From: Firmicutes bacterium CAG:341
Lineage (GTDB): Bacteria; Bacillota; Clostridia; Oscillospirales; Acutalibacteraceae
Direction of reading: 5' to 3'
Assembly (NCBI GenBank): GCA_000434995.1
Contig: FR895290.1
Span: forward strand, 1 to 14,465
DNA: 14,465 bases
The translations under genes and the position numbers were made by a program. The notes under the pieces were generated by a model. It was not told where the DNA came from and ran no database searches. It saw only the letters and a program-made list of their open reading frames with translations. This document shows, piece by piece, positions 6,831-12,349 of this stretch (the first letter of the stretch is position 1; each line of letters begins with the position of its first letter).

Positions 6831-8252
6831 TTATTTAACAATTTTGTGCTTAACTCTTGATGCCGCAATTCTTGCTGCTGATGAATTATCGTACCAATTA
6901 AGCCTTTTATTCAGTTTTCTCTGTTCTGATTTTAAGCCTTTGATTTCAGCTTTTAATTCCTTTTTATCTTCATTAAGAGTATCAACTGCCTTTTTCTGCT
7001 CTTTCATAAGAAGCTCATTACCAAATGCGATTCGCTCTATCATTTCATTTGGAGGGCAGGTTGTAAGAGAATGAATAGGGCCTTCAAACTCAATATTTTT
7101 AATCTTTTCATCAAAAGGAACGACTGTTCTGTTTTTATCTTGATAAATATGCGGCAAACCGTTAGCATTAAGGAAATCAACAAAATGCCAAAAGCGTTGT
7201 TCGTGGCCGTCATTCACCTGTGAAAAATCTGTTTTTTCATATATATCAAAAATATCTGTATTTTCGTCAACTTCGCTTGCCGGCATATTAGGAACATTGT
7301 GATATTCCGCAAGCTCCCTGATTCTTGCGTCGGTCGGAAACACGAAGCTCGGTACACCGGAAAGGATACTTCCTACCGCACCATGAATTCGTGTGCCATA
7401 GTTAAAATCAATATTTTTATTGAATTCAAGAATACTTGGTAAATTGATAAAGAATCTCGCCCTATCGTTAACAAAAACTTCGTCATTTATTAAATGAGGG
7501 TAAAGCACTTGCGAATCATTAGTTATAGGAAGCGGTATGCCGAGATACATCAATCTCAAATCATCCACAAATTGCGGCATAAAATAATAATTAGGAAGTA
7601 ACTCCCTGTTTTTAATCATAAACTCTTTAAAGTTTACCGGATTTGCCACAGAACCTGTAACGCAAACCGCACTTTCATTAGTAAGCGGCTTTTTATCCCT
7701 AACGGTTAAACCCGGGCCAAACATAGCAAATGACGGGCAACCCGTTACATCAATTTCATTACTGCCAAAACCTAAATGCTTTAAATAACTTTCGGTTATT
7801 GCACCCCTTACACCTACGCTTGCAGAGTGGTTAAGCACCGCGGTAATAAACTTCTTTGCACATTCATCGTATATATGCTCCTCTGTAACATCAGGCTCAT
7901 AAGGCATTTGAATGCCGATACCTGTTACAACCACCGGAATAGTTAATTTTTCAATAATACTTGTCCACATTCCCATACACTGCATAAACTGCTTTCTAAA
8001 TGAGTTTGCCATAGGAAGAACAAGATAATCGTAATTTTCGTTTATATATTCAGCCTGAACTTTACCGTGTGCCACTTCCTTATCAGCAAGAAAGTCAATT
8101 TCAACATCTTCGGTATAAAGTGTTCTTGTCATACTATATGCAAAAAGAAGATTGCCTGTATTGTTACCGATTACTTTTTGGCAGATAACATCAATAGGTT
8201 TGTGAACAGCGAACGGCGAAACACTCGCTCTCATTAAAATTCTTTTCTTCAT
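6831..8252 (-). CDS. Polysaccharide pyruvyl transferase-family protein with C-terminal coiled coil
   Basis: A 473-residue protein of the polysaccharide pyruvyl transferase family (PF04230), which usually adds a pyruvate ketal to sugars of exopolysaccharides or cell-wall glycans. Supporting features are GNNTGN (29-34), LVLPMANSF, VVVTGIGIQMP (107-117), ASVGVRG (144-150), DVTGCPSF (168-175), FNYGTRIHGAVGSILSGVPS (283-302) and PTDARIRELAEYH (306-318). After the enzyme domain, 411-452 is a charged heptad-like coiled coil, and the tail is basic (RIAASRVKHKIVK), suggesting oligomerisation or docking (inference). ATG 8252 is preceded by AGGAG at 6 nt. A TTG further upstream is inside the leader and is not used. 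It is monocistronic, with its own perfect promoter and a shared terminator, and is not embedded in a visible glycan cluster. The exact acceptor is unknown. Confidence 0.82.
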   Translation of the reverse strand: MKKRILMRASVSPFAVHKPIDVICQKVIGNNTGNLLFAYSMTRTLYTEDVEIDFLADKEVAHGKVQAEYINENYDYLVLPMANSFRKQFMQCMGMWTSIIEKLTIPVVVTGIGIQMPYEPDVTEEHIYDECAKKFITAVLNHSASVGVRGAITESYLKHLGFGSNEIDVTGCPSFAMFGPGLTVRDKKPLTNESAVCVTGSVANPVNFKEFMIKNRELLPNYYFMPQFVDDLRLMYLGIPLPITNDSQVLYPHLINDEVFVNDRARFFINLPSILEFNKNIDFNYGTRIHGAVGSILSGVPSFVFPTDARIRELAEYHNVPNMPASEVDENTDIFDIYEKTDFSQVNDGHEQRFWHFVDFLNANGLPHIYQDKNRTVVPFDEKIKNIEFEGPIHSLTTCPPNEMIERIAFGNELLMKEQKKAVDTLNEDKKELKAEIKGLKSEQRKLNKRLNWYDNSSAARIAASRVKHKIVK

Positions 8253-8300
8253 AAATACTCCTAAATTCAAATTGTACTATATTTATAACGAGATAAAGAT

Positions 8301-8329
8301 ATTATAATACTTATTATAAACATTGTCAA
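8301..8329 (-). promoter_or_regulatory. Consensus promoter of the pyruvyl transferase gene
   Basis: On the minus strand a perfect TTGACA (8324-8329), 17-bp spacer and a perfect TATAAT (8301-8306). The start near 8294 leaves a leader of about 42 nt before the ATG at 8252. No operator-like palindrome is evident. Confidence 0.9.
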
Positions 8330-8340
8330 TTTATATGGCA

Positions 8341-8374
8341 AAAGAAAAAGAGCTTTCCATAAGGAAAGCTCTTT
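8341..8374 (-). terminator. Terminator of the gap gene
   Basis: On the minus strand a 12-bp perfect stem (AAAGAGCTTTCC / GGAAAGCTCTTT) with a 4-nt loop, then TTTTTCTTT, 18 nt after the GAPDH stop codon. Confidence 0.93.
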
Positions 8375-8392
8375 AATAAATAGCTTTTAAGA

Positions 8393-9427
8393 TTAGCCAA
8401 GTTCTGAGAAGTACTTGATTGTTCTAACCATCTGTGATGTGTATGAGTTTTCGTTATCATACCAAGAAACAACCTGAACTTCATATGTGTCATCAGCTAC
8501 TTTAAGAACCATTGTCTGAGTTGAATCAAAGAGTGAACCATATCTCATACCAACGATATCTGAAGAAACGATAAGGTCTTCATTGTAACCGAATGATTCT
8601 GTTGCTTCAGCCTTCATAGCTGCGTTGATAGCATCAACTGTAACTTCCTTGTCAGTCTTAATAACTGCTGTAAGGATTGTTGTTGAACCTGTTGGAGTAG
8701 GAACTCTCTGAGCAGAACCGATAAGCTTACCGTTAAGTTCAGGAATTACAAGACCGATAGCCTTTGCAGCACCTGTTGTGTTAGGAACGATGTTAACAGC
8801 ACCTGCACGAGCACGGCGAAGGTCACCCTTTCTCTGAGGACCATCAAGAATCATCTGATCGCCTGTGTAAGCGTGGATTGTGCACATGATACCACTCTGG
8901 ATAGGAGCGAAATCGTTAAGAGCCTTAGCCATAGGAGCAAGGCAGTTAGTTGTGCAAGATGCAGCAGAAATAACTGTATCTTCAGCTGTAAGTGTGTCAT
9001 GGTTTACATTGTAAACGATTGTTGGAAGATCGTTACCTGCTGGAGCTGAAATAACAACCTTACGAGCGCCTGCCTGAATATGAGCAGAAGCCTTTTCTTT
9101 TGATGTATAGAAACCTGTACATTCAAGAACAACATCAACACCAAGTTTGCCCCAAGGAAGGTCAGCAGCGTTAGGCATTTTGTAAATAACAATTTTCTTA
9201 CCGTCAACTACAATGTAGTTATCTTCGCCTTCACCTTCGTGGAAGTCAACAGTGTGACCCTGAGCAACATAGTTACCCTGTGATGAGTCATACTTAAGAA
9301 GATGAGCAAGCATCTTTGCACTTGTAAGATCGTTGATAGCAACTACTTCGTAGCCTTCTGCACCAAACATCTGGCGGAAAGCAAGACGACCGATACGGCC
9401 GAAACCATTAATAGCAACTTTTACCAT
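8393..9427 (-). CDS. gap: Type I glyceraldehyde-3-phosphate dehydrogenase
   Basis: A 344-residue glycolytic enzyme that oxidises glyceraldehyde-3-phosphate to 1,3-bisphosphoglycerate with NAD+ and phosphate in the cytoplasm. The Rossmann start INGFGRIGRL (6-15), Asp33 (typical of NAD+ preference), the catalytic SCTTN with Cys158, His185 in TIHAYTGDQ, RARAGAVNIVPNTTGAAKA and the C-terminal SWYDNENSYTSQM are all present. Length is near the usual 330-340. Codon use is restricted and the GGAGG ribosome site is strong, as expected for a very highly expressed gene. It stands alone, with its own promoter and terminator, rather than in the gap-pgk-tpi operon common in Firmicutes; at least the flanking genes are unrelated. 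YDSSQG replaces the more common YDS.HG near residue 46, which I take as lineage variation. Confidence 0.98.
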   Translation of the reverse strand: MVKVAINGFGRIGRLAFRQMFGAEGYEVVAINDLTSAKMLAHLLKYDSSQGNYVAQGHTVDFHEGEGEDNYIVVDGKKIVIYKMPNAADLPWGKLGVDVVLECTGFYTSKEKASAHIQAGARKVVISAPAGNDLPTIVYNVNHDTLTAEDTVISAASCTTNCLAPMAKALNDFAPIQSGIMCTIHAYTGDQMILDGPQRKGDLRRARAGAVNIVPNTTGAAKAIGLVIPELNGKLIGSAQRVPTPTGSTTILTAVIKTDKEVTVDAINAAMKAEATESFGYNEDLIVSSDIVGMRYGSLFDSTQTMVLKVADDTYEVQVVSWYDNENSYTSQMVRTIKYFSELG

Positions 9428-9480
9428 TGGAATTTACCTCCGAATATAATTTAAAGTTTTATTGCTTTTATGCATTCTTT

Positions 9481-9509
9481 ATTTTATACTGTTTGTCCTC
9501 ATAAATCAA
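9481..9509 (-). promoter_or_regulatory. Promoter of the gap gene
   Basis: On the minus strand TTGATT (9504-9509), 17 bp, TAAAAT (9481-9486). The start would be near 9474, giving a leader of about 47 nt with GGAGG before the ATG. Confidence 0.7.
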
Positions 9510-9630
9510 GATAAAATTGTATTTTTTACACTTTATACAAAAACAAGTGTATTTATGCAAGTGTTATTGTTATTTATTTAACGAACTGTTTATAATTGGG
9601 TCACAGATGAATTATATTTATGCCTTTTGG

Positions 9631-9659
9631 TTGCAATTTCAATTAAAATTTGTTAAAAT
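9631..9659 (+). promoter_or_regulatory. Promoter of obg-mrnC
   Basis: TTGCAA (9631-9636), 17-bp spacer, TAAAAT (9654-9659), with a short leader and AAAGGA before ATG 9690. A second, weaker candidate upstream is TTGTTA (9567-9572), 18 bp, TATAAT (9591-9596). No rplU or rpmA genes, the common upstream partners of obg, are present in the 262-bp gap to the divergent gap gene. Confidence 0.65.
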
Positions 9660-9689
9660 TCATATTAGTAAAAACAAAGGATGTTATAT

Positions 9690-10961
9690 ATGTTTGTAGA
9701 TATTGCTAAAATTAAGATAAAAGCCGGTGACGGCGGTGCAGGCGCAGTAGCATTTCACAGGGAAAAATATGTGGCTGCCGGCGGACCTGACGGCGGTGAC
9801 GGAGGAAAAGGCGGAGATGTTGTATTTGTAGTTGATGACAACCTTGCAACCCTTGCTGATTTCAGATATAAAAGAAAATATGTAGCCAAAAACGGTGAAA
9901 ACGGACGCGGCTCACGCCAATACGGTAAAAAAGCGCCCGACCTTGAAATCAAAGTGCCGAGGGGTACTATCATTCGCGAAGCAAATTCAGGCGCAGTTAT
10001 GGCTGATATGAGTAAGACTGACAGATTTGTAGCTGCTAAAGGCGGAAAGGGCGGCTGGGGAAACATTCATTTTGCAACTCCGACCCGCCAAGTACCGCGA
10101 TTTGCAAAGCCGGGTGTACCGGGTGAAGAATGGGAAGTTTCGCTTGAGCTTAAGCTTCTTGCCGATGTGGGACTTTTAGGTTATCCGTCAGTAGGCAAAT
10201 CAAGCCTTATATCAGTAGTAAGTCAGGCAAAGCCTAAAATCGGCGATTATCACTTTACAACACTTGTGCCAAACTTAGGTGTTGTATCAATGGGTGAGGG
10301 CAACTCATTTGTTATAGCGGATATTCCGGGGCTTATTGAAGGTGCAAGCGAAGGTATCGGACTTGGGCATGAATTTTTGCGACATGTTGAGCGTTGCAGG
10401 CTTCTTGTACACATTGTTGATGTAAGCGGCAGCGAAGGCAGAGACCCTATTGAAGATTTTGAAAAAATCAATGAGGAGCTTGTAAAGTTCAACCCCGAAC
10501 TTGCAAAGCAACCGCAAATAGTTGCCGGAAATAAAATTGATATGGCTGAGCCTGAACAAATCGAAAGATTTAAAAAATATGTTGAAGATAAAGGATATGA
10601 CTATTATTCTATCTGTGCGCCGATCATGGAAGGTACAAAGGAGCTTATGAATGCAGTTTGGAACAAGTTGCAGACCTTGCCTCCTATTAAAGAATATGAA
10701 GTTGAAGAAATTCCGTTTGAAGCATTGGTTAAAGATGATAAAGGCTTTAAAATCACCCAAGTTGATGAACATTACTTTCTTGTGGAAGCAAGTTGGTTTC
10801 CAAAAGTTCTCAAAGGGATTGATATTGAAGATTACGAAGCACTGCAATATATGCAACGAGTATTAGAAAAGAGCGGAATTTTCAATGCGCTTCGAGAAAA
10901 AGGAATTGAGGAGGGTGACATTGTTTCACTCTATGACATAGAGTTTGAATATGTGCCTTAA
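9690..10961 (+). CDS. obgE: Obg-family GTPase
   Basis: A 423-residue essential GTPase that associates with the 50S ribosomal subunit and links ribosome assembly with the stringent response. Three domains are visible: the Gly-rich Obg fold (1-157, with GGPDGGDGGKGGDV), the G domain with G1 GYPSVGKSS (164-172), switch residues TT (190-191), G3 DIPG (211-214) and G4 NKID (281-284), and a C-terminal OCT domain (about 340-423, with KGFKITQVDEHYFLVEA). ATG 9690 fits the invariant MFVD start and lies 8 nt after AAAGGA. An ATG three codons earlier is part of that ribosome site. The OCT domain marks the longer Gram-positive form. Followed after 5 nt by the Mini-III gene, a typical pairing for ribosome maturation. 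Confidence 0.98.
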   Translation: MFVDIAKIKIKAGDGGAGAVAFHREKYVAAGGPDGGDGGKGGDVVFVVDDNLATLADFRYKRKYVAKNGENGRGSRQYGKKAPDLEIKVPRGTIIREANSGAVMADMSKTDRFVAAKGGKGGWGNIHFATPTRQVPRFAKPGVPGEEWEVSLELKLLADVGLLGYPSVGKSSLISVVSQAKPKIGDYHFTTLVPNLGVVSMGEGNSFVIADIPGLIEGASEGIGLGHEFLRHVERCRLLVHIVDVSGSEGRDPIEDFEKINEELVKFNPELAKQPQIVAGNKIDMAEPEQIERFKKYVEDKGYDYYSICAPIMEGTKELMNAVWNKLQTLPPIKEYEVEEIPFEALVKDDKGFKITQVDEHYFLVEASWFPKVLKGIDIEDYEALQYMQRVLEKSGIFNALREKGIEEGDIVSLYDIEFEYVP

Positions 10962-10966
10962 TAAAT

Positions 10967-11353
10967 ATGAGATTTGTAGACAAAGATGTTAATGCAAAGC
11001 AATTAAGCCCGCTTAATTTGGCATTTATAGGCGATTGCATTTATGAAATACTTGTGCGTGAAACACTTGTGCTTGATGCCAATCGCCCTGTAAATGATTT
11101 GCACAAGGAAAGTGTAAAGTATGTTTCGGCAAAAGCACAAACCGTTGCTTTCGAAAAAATCAAGGATGATTTAACCGAAGATGAACTTGCGATTTTCAAG
11201 CGCGGGCGCAATGCTAAAGTGGGCCATTCCCCAAAAAGTGCAACTGACGGTGAGTACCACTGCGCCACCGGAGTAGAAGCGTTATTCGGCTATTTATACT
11301 TAAATAATGAAATTGACAGAATAAAAGAACTTTTTTCCAAAATTAACTCTTGA
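10967..11353 (+). CDS. mrnC: Mini-ribonuclease III (23S rRNA maturation)
   Basis: A 128-residue catalytic-domain-only RNase III that trims 23S rRNA precursor termini in Gram-positives and lacks the double-stranded RNA-binding domain. LAFIGDCIYEILVR (18-31, Asp23) and TGVEALFGYLYL (101-112, Glu104) provide the acidic active-site residues. FKRGRNAK (77-84) and HSPKSATDGEYHCATG match the family. The ATG lies 5 nt after the obg stop without a clear Shine-Dalgarno, so translation likely depends on termination of obg. The stop codon TGA is inside the -35 box of the next promoter. Confidence 0.95.
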   Translation: MRFVDKDVNAKQLSPLNLAFIGDCIYEILVRETLVLDANRPVNDLHKESVKYVSAKAQTVAFEKIKDDLTEDELAIFKRGRNAKVGHSPKSATDGEYHCATGVEALFGYLYLNNEIDRIKELFSKINS

Positions 11354-11378
11354 CATTCTGCCCAACTTGTTATATAAT
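11350..11378 (+). promoter_or_regulatory. Perfect consensus promoter of tRNA-Val
   Basis: TTGACA (11350-11355), 17-bp spacer, TATAAT (11373-11378), placing the start about 6-8 nt before the mature tRNA. The -35 box contains the TGA stop codon of mrnC. Strong promoters of this type are usual for stable RNAs. Confidence 0.93.
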
Positions 11379-11391
11379 CAATATCGCTGAC

Positions 11392-11467
11392 GGGAGCATA
11401 GCTCAGCTGGGAGAGCATCTGCCTTACAAGCAGAGGGTCACAGGTTCGAGCCCTGTTGTTCCCACCA
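11392..11467 (+). tRNA. tRNA-Val (anticodon UAC)
   Basis: A complete 76-nt cloverleaf. The acceptor stem GGGAGCA pairs with TGTTCCC (one G-U), followed by discriminator A and an encoded CCA (11465-11467). The D-arm is GCTCAGCTGGGAGAGC. The anticodon stem TCTGC/GCAGA holds the loop CTTACAA with anticodon TAC at 11424-11426. The T-arm is ACAGG-TTCGAGC-CCTGT. UAC reads GUA and, by wobble, GUG and other valine codons. It is a single gene between its own perfect promoter and a strong terminator. Confidence 0.97.
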
Positions 11468-11471
11468 AAAT

Positions 11472-11506
11472 AAAAAGGATACCTATAAGGTATCCTTTTT
11501 ATTTTT
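11472..11506 (+). terminator. Terminator of tRNA-Val
   Basis: A 13-bp perfect stem (AAAAAGGATACCT / AGGTATCCTTTTT, 3-nt loop) followed by ATTTTT, starting 5 nt after the tRNA CCA. Confidence 0.93.
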
Positions 11507-11523
11507 ATGTAATTAGATGTAAT

Positions 11524-11538
11524 GCTCGAAACTGTGAC
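11524..11538 (-). repeat. Inverted near-copy of the tRNA-Val T-arm
   Basis: GCTCGAAACTGTGAC is the reverse complement of the T-arm segment at 11437-11451 with one mismatch. It lies just left of repeat copy 1. Confidence 0.65.
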
Positions 11539-11545
11539 AAGATAC

Positions 11546-11677
11546 TCCAAATTCTGCGAACAACGAGAGCAAAGAATTTGGGAAAAACAGTTCGGGGAAC
11601 TGTTTTGTAGTATCTTTGTTTCTTATAAGAGCCCTGTTTAATTGTTTCCTTTTTGTTTATGGGTAAGAATTTTGCTC
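11546..11677. repeat. Intergenic repeat element, copy 1
   Basis: It matches 11800-11932 with only about four differences (one inserted T, one G/A, a TA/CG pair). Internally it contains CCAAATTCT...AGAATTTGG (11547-11555 and 11573-11581) and a tight hairpin AAAACAGTTC-GGG-GAACTGTTTT (11584-11606). In this copy only, ACAAGATACT at 11537-11546 pairs with AGTATC at 11609-11614, making an outer stem. No coding potential is seen. Confidence 0.9.
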
Positions 11678-11688
11678 GAACCTGTGAC
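11674..11688 (-). repeat. Inverted exact copy of the tRNA-Val T-arm
   Basis: GCTCGAACCTGTGAC is the exact 15-nt reverse complement of 11437-11451 in the tRNA. It abuts the right end of repeat copy 1 and leads into the 10-bp palindrome TGACGCGTCA (11685-11694). It could mark an attachment half-site or be part of a repeat unit. Confidence 0.7.
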
Positions 11689-11705
11689 GCGTCAAAAGCA
11701 ATTCC

Positions 11706-11743
11706 GTGTTTGAATGAATTTCTTTGAAATTCATAATAAACAC
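11706..11743. repeat. Hairpin between the two repeat copies
   Basis: ATGAATTTC-TTT-GAAATTCAT (11714-11734) is a perfect 9-bp stem. Outside it GTGTTT (11706-11711) pairs with AAACAC (11738-11743) across a small internal loop. There is no T-run, so it is not a standard terminator. Confidence 0.7.
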
Positions 11744-11762
11744 TCTATTCCTTTCTCCTTTT

Positions 11763-11789
11763 CCCCCAAAAAGCTTACGCTTTTTAGGG
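11763..11789. repeat. AAAAAGC-TTAC-GCTTTTT hairpin
   Basis: A perfect 7-bp stem (11768-11774 and 11779-11785), extended outward by C-rich and AGGGA flanks across a small mismatch. It resembles a terminator stem but has no T-tail on the plus strand. It lies 15 bp left of repeat copy 2. Confidence 0.55.
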
Positions 11790-11799
11790 ACCCCATAGT

Positions 11800-11932
11800 T
11801 CCAAATTCTGCGAACAACGAGAGCAAAGAATTTGGGAAAAACAGTTCGGGGAACTGTTTTGTAGTATCTTTGTTTCTTATAAGAGCCCTGTTTTAATTAT
11901 TTCCTTTTTGTTTATGGGCGAGAATTTTGCTC
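11800..11932. repeat. Intergenic repeat element, copy 2
   Basis: A direct copy of 11546-11677 at 254-bp period, with the same CCAAATTCT/AGAATTTGG pair and GGG-loop hairpin (11838-11860). The flanks differ from those of copy 1 on both sides, so the repeat boundaries are sharp. Confidence 0.9.
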
Positions 11933-11939
11933 CGCCTCT

Positions 11940-11973
11940 CAAAATCTGTCGTACAGCAGTGCGTCAGATTTTG
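11940..11973. repeat. Long hairpin right of repeat copy 2
   Basis: CAAAATCTG at 11940-11948 pairs with CAGATTTTG at 11965-11973. Allowing one mismatch and one wobble, the stem extends to 15 bp with the loop AGCA. This compact palindrome resembles REP-type or small MITE-like intergenic units. No T-run follows on the plus strand. Confidence 0.7.
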
Positions 11974-12005
11974 TATTACTTTTAAATCAGTTTATTGACA
12001 GTATA

Positions 12006-12040
12006 AAAGCCATCGGTTTTTAACCGATGGCTTTGTTTTA
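12006..12040. terminator. Bidirectional terminator-like hairpin
   Basis: A 13-bp perfect stem (AAAGCCATCGGTT / AACCGATGGCTTT, TTT loop), with GTTTTATG on the plus side and TTTTATAC on the minus side if the stem is shortened. No gene directly ends here on the plus strand, so it either backs up the peptide terminator or ends an unseen RNA from the repeat region. Confidence 0.8.
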
Positions 12041-12088
12041 TGTCAACCAAAATCTTATGCTGCTTACACCTATATTTTATTAGTTTAT

Positions 12089-12123
12089 AAAAAGCAAAAG
12101 GAGACGGTATTTCTACCGTCTCC
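12089..12123 (-). terminator. Terminator of the surface protein / small peptide unit
   Basis: On the minus strand a 10-bp GC-rich perfect stem (GGAGACGGTA / TACCGTCTCC, 4-nt loop; 12100-12123) is followed by TTTTGCTTTTT. It lies 37 nt after the stop of the small peptide gene. Confidence 0.92.
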
Positions 12124-12160
12124 CATAGCTTTATTTCAATGTCAGATTGAAAAGGCTGTA

Positions 12161-12271
12161 TTAGTCTAAACCGCCCTCTACATCTTCTCTACCTGTTGTT
12201 GATGTAGTTACAACATCATATGTTTTGAATTCATCAATCTGTGACATTGGCTTTGTGTAAAGATCTTTCAT
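12161..12271 (-). CDS. 36-residue peptide with leader-like YxKPM motif
   Basis: A short open frame, ATG at 12271 to TAA at 12161, with an excellent ribosome site (GGAGG, 7 nt before the ATG) and its own downstream terminator, so translation is likely. The N-terminal half has YTKPMSQIDEFKTYDVV, resembling the Y.KP.M...F...DV leader pattern of many tiny Clostridia open frames and, loosely, RiPP leaders. The C-terminal part (about 22-36) is Thr/Ser-rich, then acidic with a Gly-Gly (TTSTTGRED, then EGG). No Cys, no hydrophobic signal and no membrane segment. It follows the large surface protein gene by 78 nt on the same strand, with an RNA hairpin between them, and is probably co-transcribed. No modification enzyme is adjacent on the visible side. 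The function is unknown; a peptide precursor or small regulator are guesses. Confidence 0.72.
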   Translation of the reverse strand: MKDLYTKPMSQIDEFKTYDVVTTSTTGREDVEGGLD

Positions 12272-12302
12272 TGGTTTTCCTCCCAAATTTACCGGTGCCT
12301 TA

Positions 12303-12323
12303 CCCCTGCCGATTAGGCAGAGG
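12303..12323 (-). ncRNA. mRNA hairpin between surface protein and peptide genes
   Basis: In the minus-strand RNA CCTCTGCC and GGCAGGGG form an 8-bp stem (one G-U) around UAAUC. The G-U makes the stem continuous only in the minus-sense transcript; on the plus strand it is a C-A mismatch. No T-run follows, so it is more likely a stability or processing element than a terminator. It lies 20 nt before the GGAGG of the peptide gene. Confidence 0.6.
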
Positions 12324-12349
12324 CAAAAGCATCAATAAATTATAATTTG

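Larger units (their letters stand above)
11507..12160. other. Gene-free composite repeat region
   Basis: I find no supportable protein gene on either strand here. The stretch is a patchwork of a 132-bp element in two copies, two short inverted copies of the tRNA-Val T-arm, at least four hairpins besides those within the repeats, and two terminators at its right end. It looks like an accumulation point for intergenic repeat elements behind a tRNA gene. It could be the remnant of an integrated element or produce structured RNA, but nothing decides between these. Confidence 0.7.

Noticed and set aside
8253..8270. TTG start six codons upstream for the pyruvyl transferase gene
   Set aside because: It would place the AGGAG ribosome site inside the coding region, and the site is ideally spaced for the ATG at 8252.
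9681..9689. ATG three codons upstream for obg
   Set aside because: It overlaps the AAAGGA ribosome site, and the family starts with MFVD, which is at 9690.
11290..11550. Minus-strand open frame of 86 codons across the tRNA
   Set aside because: It is the antisense translation of the tRNA and its terminator; the NNRARTCDPLL-type string is a well-known false protein from tRNA genes.
11350..11610. Plus-strand open frame of 86 codons containing IAQLGEHLPYKQRVTGSSP
   Set aside because: It is the sense translation of the tRNA itself, another recurrent false annotation, and then runs into the repeat.
11546..11932. Possible CRISPR array
   Set aside because: Only two copies, each about 132 bp, with one 122-bp interval and internal hairpins; no short regular repeat-spacer pattern and no cas genes.
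11995..12034. TTGACA at 11995-12000 as a promoter for a small RNA ending at the 12006-12034 hairpin
   Set aside because: A -10 box at 17-bp spacing would fall inside the hairpin stem and there is no TATAAT-like sequence there.
12161..12271. A graspetide system formed by this peptide and the ATP-grasp pair at 5273-6816
   Set aside because: The two loci are more than 5 kb apart, with glycolytic, ribosome-assembly and tRNA genes between them, and have separate promoters; I keep it only as a remote idea, not a call.
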